A DNA stretch of 64,000 bases, taken from assembly GCA_021770755.1 (NCBI GenBank), contig JAETQI010000002.1:62001-126000 (forward strand). The letters are read 5' to 3'. The position numbers were made by a program, and so were the translations under genes. Source of the stretch: Lachnospiraceae bacterium. Its GTDB lineage: Bacteria; Bacillota; Clostridia; Lachnospirales; Lachnospiraceae. Shown here one piece after another: positions 34,513 to 42,757 of this stretch; the first letter of the stretch is position 1; the number at the start of each line of letters is the position of its first letter. Under the pieces are notes generated by a model. The model made no database searches, was not told the DNA's origin, and worked only from the letters and a program-made list of their open reading frames with translations.

Positions 34513-36170
34513 CGCTCTCCACTATAGATCCCATGCTCATTGTGATACCACACCGCCGTCATGCCAAGGCTTGCCGGCGCCTGAAAATCCTTGCGGACAT
34601 TGTCGCCCACATAGATCATATCCTCAAACGGGATCCCAAAGCGCTCCCGGATCACATGAAACGCCAGGGGACACGGCTTTCGGAACAGCCGCACATCCGC
34701 CCTGCCTGCCAGCGCGTCCGTCACAACATACTCGTCGATCAGTTCTTCCAGCCCCAGCGCGCGGATCTTGTTCTCCTGTCCTTCCACCCTGCCGTCCGTG
34801 ATGATCCCAAGCTTCCTGCCGGATTCCCGCAGTCTCACGAGAAGCTGCCTGTGCGCCTCCGGCAATGCGATCTTGGGAAAATGCTCCCTGTATCGCTGCA
34901 GGCACTTTGCCTTCAATGCGTCGTCCTGACAGCGGCAGCGCTCAAACAGGCGGTCAATGGCAGGTTCCCCGCGCTCAAAAGCCTCCCAAAGCCAGTCTTC
35001 GCATTCCTGTCTGTCCCCCCACACCTCGGGGCGCATCCCGGACAAAAATGACGCGACCTGCCAAAAACCGCTCCGCACATAGTCGCGCTCGTCATAGAGC
35101 GTATCATCCAGGTCAAACACGACCGCGCGCTTATCCGCCGCCAGCGGCTCCACATCCGCGAGGCAGCCGATCTCGACCGGACGGCTGCCATCCGCGCGCA
35201 TATAGATGCTCTGGTCAAAACGGGTGTACATTCTCCCGTCCACTGCCGCGTGCTCCTGATACGCTGTCTTCCTGCCCGCAAGCATCTGCAGCACGCTCCG
35301 CGCGGAATCCGCACCCGCTTTCATGGACAGCGGGGCGCCGCCGCCGTAGCGCGGGTTGATCTCGATGTAATAGTCGTCGCCCGACTTTTTTTCGCGGATC
35401 AGTTGTACCGTTATCGGGCCGCACGGCTCAAACGCCCCGATGATCCTTTGGCACTCCTCCACGATCGTGTCATCCATGGCGATGCGCGTCTGCAGCACCT
35501 CCCCGCTCCTGACGGCGACGCGCACGCGCGGTGTTATGAAGACGGCATTCCCATCCAGATCGCAGAAAATGTCGACCGTGTACTCCTCCCCCTCGATGTA
35601 GGGCTGAATGATATAATCCGGCACCCGCTTTGCGATCTCCCGCAGCTCCTCCATGCTGTCCGCCCGGAAGGCATTGATGCTCGAACTTCCGTCCTTTGGC
35701 TTTATAAAACACGGAAAGGACCGATCGTATCGCTCCACGCTGTCAAACGTCTCGGGTGCATGCAGCCCGCACTTCCTGAAAAAGTCGCCGGTATAGCGCT
35801 TATCCCGGCAGAGTGCGATCTTGTCCGGCGCGCTGATCAGAACCCGCGTTCCTACTTTCTCAAAGTCCGCCCTCGCATAAGAGAGTTTCACAAGATCCGT
35901 GTCGATCGTCGGGATCAGCAGATCGATGCGGTGCTCCCTGCAGATCCCGATCAACTGCGGTATATAGTCTTCATCTAAGATGCGGCAGACGCGCACAGCC
36001 ACATCGCCAAAGCACAGCGCAGGCGCCGTGTCCGACATATCCGCTGTATAGATCTTAAGGTCGATCTCCTCGCGCCTTGCCGCTTCCCGAAATGCCTGCA
36101 TCAGCTCGACGCGCCTTCCCACGCTCGTAAAAAGGATCCGATATTCCCTGTCATTTTTATTGTTCCTCAT
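34509..36170 (-). CDS. ATP-grasp ligase fused to a HAD phosphatase
   Basis: A 553-residue two-domain protein. Residues 8-345 form a carbamoyl-phosphate-synthase-like ATP-grasp: RILFTSVGRRVELMQAF at the start, FIKPKDGSSS (ATP lysine region) and EINPRYGGGAP (metal-binding Glu-x-Asn). Residues 347-553 are a HAD-IA domain with nucleophile Asp353/Asp355 in VFDLDDTLYD, ITDGR, and YVGDNVRKDF. ATP-grasp proteins of this type join an acid to an amine through an acyl phosphate. The start used has GGGAGGGG upstream and overlaps the PglC-type gene by 14 bp; an earlier ATG at 36206 lacks a site. It occupies the place where Pgl loci usually have the PglD acetyltransferase. Substrates are unknown. Confidence 0.8.
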   Translation of the reverse strand: MRNNKNDREYRILFTSVGRRVELMQAFREAARREEIDLKIYTADMSDTAPALCFGDVAVRVCRILDEDYIPQLIGICREHRIDLLIPTIDTDLVKLSYARADFEKVGTRVLISAPDKIALCRDKRYTGDFFRKCGLHAPETFDSVERYDRSFPCFIKPKDGSSSINAFRADSMEELREIAKRVPDYIIQPYIEGEEYTVDIFCDLDGNAVFITPRVRVAVRSGEVLQTRIAMDDTIVEECQRIIGAFEPCGPITVQLIREKKSGDDYYIEINPRYGGGAPLSMKAGADSARSVLQMLAGRKTAYQEHAAVDGRMYTRFDQSIYMRADGSRPVEIGCLADVEPLAADKRAVVFDLDDTLYDERDYVRSGFWQVASFLSGMRPEVWGDRQECEDWLWEAFERGEPAIDRLFERCRCQDDALKAKCLQRYREHFPKIALPEAHRQLLVRLRESGRKLGIITDGRVEGQENKIRALGLEELIDEYVVTDALAGRADVRLFRKPCPLAFHVIRERFGIPFEDMIYVGDNVRKDFQAPASLGMTAVWYHNEHGIYSGER

Positions 36171-36777
36171 GGTCTGCCCCTCCCATAAATTCTTCCATCG
36201 TGGCATGAGTCGCCGAACTGATCCCCGACCGTCTGAACACTTTGCCGACAGTCATCAGCAGGATTTTTACGTCAAACCAGAAACTGATCCTGTTCACATA
36301 CTCTACATCATACCGGAATTTCGTCTCCCAGTCGATCGCGTTCCTGCCGTTTACCTGCGCCCAGCCTGTCAGTCCCGGGCGCACATCATGCCTGTGCCGC
36401 TGGAACTCGTTGTAGCGGGGCAGATACCGGACTAAGAGCGGGCGCGGCCCGATCAGGCTCATGTCGCCCTTTAAGATATTCCACAGCTCGGGAAGCTCGT
36501 CGAGGCTCGTCGCCCGCAGCGTCCTGCCAAACTTCGTCAGACGCACCTCGTCGGGCAGCAGTTCCCCGTCCGCACCGCGCGCATCCGTCATGGAGCGGAA
36601 CTTGCAGAGCTTAAAGATCTTTTCATGATATCCCGGCCGCTCCTGGTGAAAGATGACCGGGGAGCCAAGCTTTATGCGCACGAGCACGGCGACCACGATC
36701 AGGAGAGGTCCAAGCAGTACGATCGCCGCAAGCGACAGGATGATATCAAGTAACCGTTTTATATATCTCTGATACAT
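36157..36777 (-). CDS. pglC: Initiating sugar-phosphate transferase, PglC-type
   Basis: A 206-residue bacterial sugar transferase (monotopic phosphoglycosyl transferase). One N-terminal re-entrant hydrophobic helix (about 10-32) is followed by FKLCKFRSMTD, the catalytic Asp-Glu pair in SLDELPELWNILKGDMSLIGPRPL, and RPGLTGWAQVNGRNAIDWE. The short length and the ending GISSATHATMEEFMG are PglC/EpsL-like rather than WcaJ-like. It would transfer a phospho-sugar, probably a diamino-trideoxy type made by the PglF/PglE genes upstream, to undecaprenyl phosphate and so start the glycan. It lies 34 bp after the aminotransferase gene and overlaps the ATP-grasp/HAD gene. Confidence 0.9.
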   Translation of the reverse strand: MYQRYIKRLLDIILSLAAIVLLGPLLIVVAVLVRIKLGSPVIFHQERPGYHEKIFKLCKFRSMTDARGADGELLPDEVRLTKFGRTLRATSLDELPELWNILKGDMSLIGPRPLLVRYLPRYNEFQRHRHDVRPGLTGWAQVNGRNAIDWETKFRYDVEYVNRISFWFDVKILLMTVGKVFRRSGISSATHATMEEFMGGADHEEQ

Positions 36778-36811
36778 TTATCCCAGCTCCCATTTTCTTT
36801 ATTTCCAATCC

Positions 36812-37954
36812 CTATTTCCGAAAAAGTCCCCGCACGATGCCGATCACCGTGTCCATATCCTCCGCGGTGTTCTTGATGTCGCTTGGCAGGCACACGCCGC
36901 GGTTGAAGATGTCCTCGCTGACGCTCACACCGCTTTCATTGTGGCCAAAAAAGTCGTATGACGCAAAGACAGGCTGTAAATGCATCGGTTTCCAGATCGG
37001 GCGCGACTCAATGTTCTGCGCATCCAGTGCGTCCATCACCATGTCGGGCGTCACGCTGCTGCCCTCCCTGATCGTCATGCACGAGAGCCAGTTGTTGGCG
37101 TCCCCCGCCGCGTTCAGCGGATTCATGGAGATCTCCTCAATGTCCGCAAATGCCTGCCGGTATTGCTGATAGATCGCCTTTTTGAGCCGGATATGCTCAT
37201 CCAGATGCATCAACTGTCCTCTGCCGATACCCGCGTCAACGTTGCTCATCCTGTAATTATACCCGATCTTTGAGTGCTGATAATGCCTTGCCGGATCCCT
37301 CGCCTGTGTCGAGAGCATCCGCGCCTCCTTCACAAGCGCCTCATCCGCAGAAACAAGCATTCCGCCGCCGGATGTCGTGATGATCTTGTTGCCATTAAAT
37401 GAATAGACGCCGACACGCCCGAAGGTTCCCGTCTGCTTTCCCCCGTATGTAGCGCCGAGGGACTCCGCCGCATCCTCGAGGACCGGTACATTGTGACGCT
37501 CACAGATGCGCATGATCTCATCCATCTTTGCCGGTGTACCGTACAGGTGCACGACAACGACCGCCTTGGGAGCCGGATACTTCTCAAAAGCTCTCTCGAG
37601 CGCCTCAGGCGACATATTCCAGGTGTCCGGCTCCGAGTCGATCAGGACCGGCGTCGCTTTCTCATACACGATCGGATTACAGCTTGCAGAGAATGTCAGC
37701 GACGACACAAACACCACATCGCCCTGCTCCACACCCAGGAGTTTCAGCCCCAGATGGATCGCTGCCGTCCCTGCGCTCAGCGCAGCCGCATAACCGCATC
37801 CCGTATACGCTGCGATCTCCGTCTCAAAGTTGTTGACATTGGGTCCCAGCGGAGCCACCCAGTTGGTGTCAAACGCCTCCGCGACAAACCGCTGCTCGTC
37901 CCCATGCATCGTGGGGCTTGACAAATAGATTCTTTTTTTGGCACTTTTTTCCAT
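36812..37954 (-). CDS. pglE: DegT/DnrJ/EryC1 aminotransferase, PglE-type
   Basis: A 380-residue PLP-dependent sugar aminotransferase. The N-terminus RIYLSSPTMHGDEQRFVAEAFDTNWVAPLGPNV is the UDP-4-keto-6-deoxy-GlcNAc aminotransferase form. VLEDAAESLGA holds the PLP Asp, and FNGNKIITTSGGGML holds the Schiff-base Lys. It would aminate the product of the PglF-type dehydratase at 37984 to UDP-4-amino-4,6-dideoxy-GlcNAc. AAGGAGGAG lies 5 bases before the ATG, and the gap to pglF is 29 bp. Two other DegT-family genes in the window (47936, 57622) belong to different pathways and are clearly different in sequence. Confidence 0.88.
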   Translation of the reverse strand: MEKSAKKRIYLSSPTMHGDEQRFVAEAFDTNWVAPLGPNVNNFETEIAAYTGCGYAAALSAGTAAIHLGLKLLGVEQGDVVFVSSLTFSASCNPIVYEKATPVLIDSEPDTWNMSPEALERAFEKYPAPKAVVVVHLYGTPAKMDEIMRICERHNVPVLEDAAESLGATYGGKQTGTFGRVGVYSFNGNKIITTSGGGMLVSADEALVKEARMLSTQARDPARHYQHSKIGYNYRMSNVDAGIGRGQLMHLDEHIRLKKAIYQQYRQAFADIEEISMNPLNAAGDANNWLSCMTIREGSSVTPDMVMDALDAQNIESRPIWKPMHLQPVFASYDFFGHNESGVSVSEDIFNRGVCLPSDIKNTAEDMDTVIGIVRGLFRK

Positions 37955-37983
37955 AATGCTCCTCCTTCTCTGTCCTGCGATCT

Positions 37984-39888
37984 CTATAGATCATCCATAT
38001 GATCCGTATCCTGCGCATCGTCTGTCTGATCCGAACATTTTGGCGAGTACGTCGGAACGATCTCCTGGATCAGTTCCCGCACGTCGTCGCACTCGCTCTC
38101 GACTGCCTGCTTGAGATGATTGAGCTGCACATAGAACAGTCTCTCGTCAAACTCGACCGGCTTCCCCACATGGATCAGCTTATTTTCCGTGTCCGTAAGT
38201 CCCTCCTCGCTCATCAGCAGTTCTTCATATAGCTTTTCGCCAGGCCGTAATCCTGTAAATTCGATCTTGATGTCCTCGTCGACCTTGTAGCCCGACAGAC
38301 GGATCAGGTTCTTTGCCAGATCGAGTATCCTGACAGGCTCCCCCATGTCAAGGACAAAGATCTCGCCGCCTTTTGCGTAGACGCCCGCCTGGAGCACGAG
38401 CGACACCGCCTCCGGGATTGTCATAAAATAACGTATGATATCCGGGTGGGTAACTGTCACCGGCCCCCCCGCCGCGATCTGTTTCTTGAACAGCGGGATC
38501 ACACTGCCGTTGCTGCCCAGCACGTTCCCGAAGCGCACCGCCACAAACTCCGTGTCATAGTGACGGTTGTACGTCTGTATGATCATCTCGCAGATCCGCT
38601 TGCTCGCTCCCATGATGTTCGTGGGATTCACCGCCTTGTCCGTCGAGATCAGCACAAACTTCTTTACGCCGTTCTGGACTGCCGCCTGCGCCGTCTTCCA
38701 TGTGCCAAAGACGTTGTTCTTGATCGCCTCGTTCGGACTCACCTCCATCAGCGGCACATGCTTGTGCGCCGCCGCGTGGTAGATGATGTCCGGATGGTAA
38801 TTCTTCATGATGCTGTTGATGCGGTTCGTGTTTCTCACGGAGGCGATCAGCACTACCAGGTCAAGCTGGGGATACCGGTGCTTCAATTCCTGCTGGATCT
38901 CGTAGGCATTGTTCTCATAGATATCCACGATGATCAGCCGCGCCGGCCTGTGCCCCGCGATCTGGCGGCAGAGCTCGCTTCCGATCGAGCCGCCCCCGCC
39001 CGTCACCATGATCGTCTGTCCTTTGACATAGTTCAGTATCGATTCCATATCGACCTTGATCGGGTCGCGCCCCAGCAGATCCTCGACATCCACATTCCGA
39101 AGCTTGCTGACATTGACCTCCCCGTTGACAAGCTGGTAGATGCCCGGCAGCGTCCGGAGCTTGCAGCTCGTCTCCTTGCAGATCTCGACGAGCGCCTTCA
39201 TCGTCTTGCGGTCTGCCGACGGGATCGCGATAAAGATCTCGTCGATGCCGTACAGGGCCGCGTACTCCACGATCCGGTCGCGCCCGCCGACGATCTTGAT
39301 CCCCTGTATGAACCTGCCCCACTTGTGCTCGTCGTCATCGATGATGCACTTGATCGTCATCGTGCTGTAGGTGCTGTTCGTGATCTCCTTGATGACCGTA
39401 TTTCCGGCGTCGCCGGCGCCGATGATCATCACGCGCGTACCGTTTTTCCTGTTCTGCGCCTTGTGGCGCATACTGCGCATGATCCGGTAGGAAAACCGGG
39501 TCGCGGTCGTGATCCCCGTGAGCACCAGCGCATAGACGAAATAATAGCTGCGCGGGATCGGATACTGCATGAACTTCATCCCCAGGAAATCGAGGATCGC
39601 GCTCAGGATACACGCCGCCAGGATATTCTGCACCTCCGCCGTCCCCGCAAACGCCCACAGGCTGTGATACAGCTTAAAGACGTAGAACACGGCGAGTGTC
39701 ATGACCACATTGAAGATCATGAAATCCCATGCGGAATTCAGATAAACCTGCGGAATATCCCTGTAATTTAATTCAAAGCGGATCCACAGCGGTGCAATAC
39801 TCGCTATGCACACTGTCATGATATCCAGTATCACGAGCACGATCCTTCTCTGTGCTAGCTGCGGATTAATACGATTTAATATTTTCAT
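37984..39888 (-). CDS. pglF: Membrane UDP-GlcNAc 4,6-dehydratase, PglF/CapD-type
   Basis: A 634-residue protein with four N-terminal helices (about 15-130), a CoA-binding-like domain (MIIGAGDAGNTVIKEI), and a C-terminal dehydratase domain with VTGGGGSIGSELCRQI. The triad region is STDKAVNPTNIMGASK, with Met in place of the Tyr of Y-x3-K, as in the C5-retaining PglF/CapD/FlmA group. The C-terminal phrase FTGLRPGEKLYEELL fits. It makes UDP-4-keto-6-deoxy-GlcNAc, the first step towards bacillosamine-type sugars, and is anchored next to the PglC-type enzyme that uses the product. This Met distinguishes it from the soluble inverting PseB at 58845. Confidence 0.92.
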   Translation of the reverse strand: MKILNRINPQLAQRRIVLVILDIMTVCIASIAPLWIRFELNYRDIPQVYLNSAWDFMIFNVVMTLAVFYVFKLYHSLWAFAGTAEVQNILAACILSAILDFLGMKFMQYPIPRSYYFVYALVLTGITTATRFSYRIMRSMRHKAQNRKNGTRVMIIGAGDAGNTVIKEITNSTYSTMTIKCIIDDDEHKWGRFIQGIKIVGGRDRIVEYAALYGIDEIFIAIPSADRKTMKALVEICKETSCKLRTLPGIYQLVNGEVNVSKLRNVDVEDLLGRDPIKVDMESILNYVKGQTIMVTGGGGSIGSELCRQIAGHRPARLIIVDIYENNAYEIQQELKHRYPQLDLVVLIASVRNTNRINSIMKNYHPDIIYHAAAHKHVPLMEVSPNEAIKNNVFGTWKTAQAAVQNGVKKFVLISTDKAVNPTNIMGASKRICEMIIQTYNRHYDTEFVAVRFGNVLGSNGSVIPLFKKQIAAGGPVTVTHPDIIRYFMTIPEAVSLVLQAGVYAKGGEIFVLDMGEPVRILDLAKNLIRLSGYKVDEDIKIEFTGLRPGEKLYEELLMSEEGLTDTENKLIHVGKPVEFDERLFYVQLNHLKQAVESECDDVRELIQEIVPTYSPKCSDQTDDAQDTDHMDDL

Positions 39889-39914
39889 AATACTGTTTCT
39901 GCCTCCCGGCTCCT

Positions 39915-42512
39915 CTATCTTCCCTGTGTATTCGTGCGCATCAGCACCATCTGCATCAGTATAAAACTAAATCCTGCCGGAATACACGGGTGGTACGCCC
40001 ACTCTGTCAGACTGGTAAATCCAAACACCACGACCATCGCAAGCGGCACAAATATGATGCTGCGCTTTTTTCCATAATCCAGCGCAAACTGGACAGCCCT
40101 CCATAGCGTGAACGCGCACAGAACCAAAAACAAAACGCCCGCGATCATGCCAAAATTGTACGCCACCTGCAGATAGGAATTGTGCGCATGGGAATATTCA
40201 TCTCCCTTTTTGTCGATCGGCCCCATCTTAGGATGCCCTTCGAGTCCGATCGCATGGATATAATCTATAAAGATCTCAAACCTGCCGTTAGAGATATCTC
40301 CCTTTCCATTGTCATTTCCGTCAGAACTGCTGTCCCCGGAAAACTGCCGCATGTCGATCCCGGCAAGATCATCGCCTGTATAGACGAGCACGCCGCTCTC
40401 CCGCGGCAGGATGTTCCCTGCGTCTGCCCCGGTGTCTCCCTCCTCTGTCTGAAACCTTCCAAACAGCGTCGTAAAAAACCACCGCACTGTCATATATTTA
40501 TCCGAGTCGATCGGATCTCCTCTATAGATCGTTTCGGTCTTTTTCTGGATCTCGATATCATAGTGGATCGGATCGTTCACGACTGCGGGAATCATCCTGA
40601 CCGACGTATAGATCATCGGAAAGCTGACAAGGCATACTGCCAGCAGCACCCCAAGCTCCGAGAAAAAACGGCCGATCCGCTTGCGATGCACCACAGCCGC
40701 AGCCCCCGCGACCACCATCACCATCACCGTGACTGTCAGAAAAGCGGTCCTTGACATCGTAAGCAGGATAAAACCTGCCACAAACGCCGTCACGAAATAT
40801 TCCATATGGCAAAAGAGCAGAAAATCTTTCCTGTTCCTAAGCTTCCCATAAAGCTTTGCGACCGCCACGCCAAAGACGACCGCCAGATACATGCCGGTGC
40901 ACGCCACGGTGTGAAAGATCCCCCCATAACGATAATACGTCCAGTACTGATGCGGCCTGTGGAGAAAGCAGAACAGGGTCACCAGCGCAAAGCTGAGCAG
41001 GATCCCGTTGCCGAAGTTTCTCAAAAACCGAAACTCTCCCCCGCGTGTGCGCGGTGTGAACAAAAACGCCGCGAACGGGAGCGTCGCCGTGAACACCCAC
41101 ACCTTCTCGTACCGGTTTGCGTACATCAGAAGGCTAAACAGCACCCACAGTACGAGATAGACCGTCTGCTTCCTGTACTGTGTCAGGCGCATCATAAACC
41201 AGTCCCCGGCGCGAAATGACTCAAAATCTGCCGTCTGCACCAGGCTGACCAGCACATTGATCACCAATAATCCCCACGATACCACAGCACCGCAGGTGAG
41301 CCTGGCAAGGAGCAGATCATTCTCCTCAGTCCCGACCGTGCTGCAGTAGATCACGGAGCCGGCAATGCCAAGCAGCAGCCATACAGCGTCGATCACGCTG
41401 ACCAACTGCCTTTCATTATAATTCATCAGCAGCGCGATTGCCAGAAAAATCAGCATCCACCTCGTGTTTGTGTAGTGATACAGGTTCCTGTCCGCATTAA
41501 CGTACTGGCACAGCGCATAGAAGAGCAGTCCAAAGCTGACTGTCTGGATATAATTTCGCCAGATCAGGGAGATCTGGCTTCCCGCCGACCGCTTCGACTT
41601 TTTCTTTTTTTCGGGACAGCGCACGGGAACCCACAGGATCAGGAGGCACCAGAGCAGCGCAGTGACGCTCCCTGCCAGGTAAAAAAGCCTGTCCCACACT
41701 TCTCCGCCAAACCGGTTGAGTATCACAGAATGGACGATCAGAAACAGCGCCGCGAGGAAGACCGCGATACTGACGCCAACGCGAAAATACATTCTGATAT
41801 TCCGTCTGATTGCTGCCGGCTGGTGATCGTAGAGCATGATCACACTGTACACCACACAATATACCAGCAGCGCGGCAGCAACGACCAGCATGTCACACAA
41901 AAGGATCCCGATGAACGTAAGCGGTCTGGAATAATCAAAATCCGCGATCAGACTCTCCTCATCGTTGTAGATACCATCTATATATAATATGCCGTTCTCC
42001 GTCTGCCCTAATGCACTCCTGTCCGCAACCGGGAGCATATAGTACGACTGGCTTTCCTCGGGAATCAGGATCTCATAGTAATATTCTATGTCAATATCGA
42101 CATCCATATCCGGCGTGGCGGTCAATACACCTTTTTTTTCGACCTGCCTGCTGTCGATCTCCTCCTCGAAGACACACGAAAAATCACTGTTGTACAGCCG
42201 GAACAGGACTGTCTGCGCCTCCGTGATCCCCTCGCCGGTCACACAGCCCATATACAGGCTGATCTGATAGATATGATCCTTCGAAAAATAGACGGTCTGC
42301 AGTTTTTTATCCTGAGACGTGAATCTGTCCCCCGTCAGCGCGCTTTTCCCGCTCCGGCTGACCGCCTGCTGTCTGGAGTAAGTGTGGCGCTGCACCAGAC
42401 CGCAGGGCCACACTCTGACGAGTGCAAGGAAGGCTAAGGTCACGATCGCGATCTGTACCATCGTATTGCGCTTTATGCAATTCGGATTCCATCTCCGCCG
42501 AAACAGTCTCAA
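39915..42512 (-). CDS. O-antigen ligase/polymerase-like membrane protein
   Basis: An 865-residue polytopic protein, longer than usual WaaL/Wzy proteins (about 400-500). After one helix an outside domain of about 170 residues follows (beta-rich; HIYQISLYMGCVTGEGITEAQT), then about twelve helices. A large outer loop near 640-760 is followed by the ligase-family signature SHAHNSYLQVAYNFGMIAGV near residue 805. Such enzymes move lipid-linked oligosaccharide to an acceptor or polymerise it. The start codon is TTG with GGAGGAGAG 6 bases upstream; an internal ATG 17 codons later is an alternative that lacks such a site. It is the first gene of the 15-gene operon, directly after the MITE leader. Confidence 0.8.
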   Translation of the reverse strand: MRLFRRRWNPNCIKRNTMVQIAIVTLAFLALVRVWPCGLVQRHTYSRQQAVSRSGKSALTGDRFTSQDKKLQTVYFSKDHIYQISLYMGCVTGEGITEAQTVLFRLYNSDFSCVFEEEIDSRQVEKKGVLTATPDMDVDIDIEYYYEILIPEESQSYYMLPVADRSALGQTENGILYIDGIYNDEESLIADFDYSRPLTFIGILLCDMLVVAAALLVYCVVYSVIMLYDHQPAAIRRNIRMYFRVGVSIAVFLAALFLIVHSVILNRFGGEVWDRLFYLAGSVTALLWCLLILWVPVRCPEKKKKSKRSAGSQISLIWRNYIQTVSFGLLFYALCQYVNADRNLYHYTNTRWMLIFLAIALLMNYNERQLVSVIDAVWLLLGIAGSVIYCSTVGTEENDLLLARLTCGAVVSWGLLVINVLVSLVQTADFESFRAGDWFMMRLTQYRKQTVYLVLWVLFSLLMYANRYEKVWVFTATLPFAAFLFTPRTRGGEFRFLRNFGNGILLSFALVTLFCFLHRPHQYWTYYRYGGIFHTVACTGMYLAVVFGVAVAKLYGKLRNRKDFLLFCHMEYFVTAFVAGFILLTMSRTAFLTVTVMVMVVAGAAAVVHRKRIGRFFSELGVLLAVCLVSFPMIYTSVRMIPAVVNDPIHYDIEIQKKTETIYRGDPIDSDKYMTVRWFFTTLFGRFQTEEGDTGADAGNILPRESGVLVYTGDDLAGIDMRQFSGDSSSDGNDNGKGDISNGRFEIFIDYIHAIGLEGHPKMGPIDKKGDEYSHAHNSYLQVAYNFGMIAGVLFLVLCAFTLWRAVQFALDYGKKRSIIFVPLAMVVVFGFTSLTEWAYHPCIPAGFSFILMQMVLMRTNTQGR

Positions 42513-42548
42513 TGCGATCTCTCCTCCTTACCAGTCATTCCCAGAACC

Positions 42549-42712
42549 TAGAGCGTGTTTGAAAAATCATTCCCGCCATCTATACGCCCCACTTTGCGTG
42601 ATATTTGCACCGAATTCAGTCAACATAGCCCGCTATGCCTCCTTCATTCGGTACAAATCTCCCACAAACTGTGACGCACATCTGACGGAAAGCATTTTTC
42701 AAACACGCTCTA
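42549..42712. mobile_element. 164-bp MITE-like element with 19-bp perfect terminal repeats
   Basis: The ends are perfect inverted repeats (TAGAGCGTGTTTGAAAAAT at 42549-42567 and its complement at 42694-42712). The outer TA at each end may be a target duplication, as with IS630/Tc1-type elements. Internal matches (ATTTGCACCGAAT against ATTCGGTACAAAT, and a central ATAGC-CC-GCTAT) allow the whole unit to fold as one long imperfect hairpin. It has no coding capacity. It occupies nearly the entire leader of the long leftward operon. Confidence 0.8.
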
Positions 42713-42716
42713 ACAC

Positions 42717-42745
42717 AGTATAGCACAATCAGACACAGAATACAA
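42717..42745 (-). promoter_or_regulatory. Promoter of the 15-gene glycan operon
   Basis: On the minus strand TTGTAT (42740-42745), a 17-base spacer, then TATACT (42717-42722) preceded by TGC, an extended -10. The start site would fall near 42710, inside the right end of the MITE-like element, so the element is transcribed as the leader of the operon. Confidence 0.6.
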
Positions 42746-42757
42746 TGATATCAGTCT

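Noticed and set aside
38446..39771. A 441-codon plus-strand frame opposite pglF.
   Set aside because: It is rich in His, Arg and Asp in the manner of a GC-rich shadow frame. The minus-strand protein is fully conserved over the same bases.
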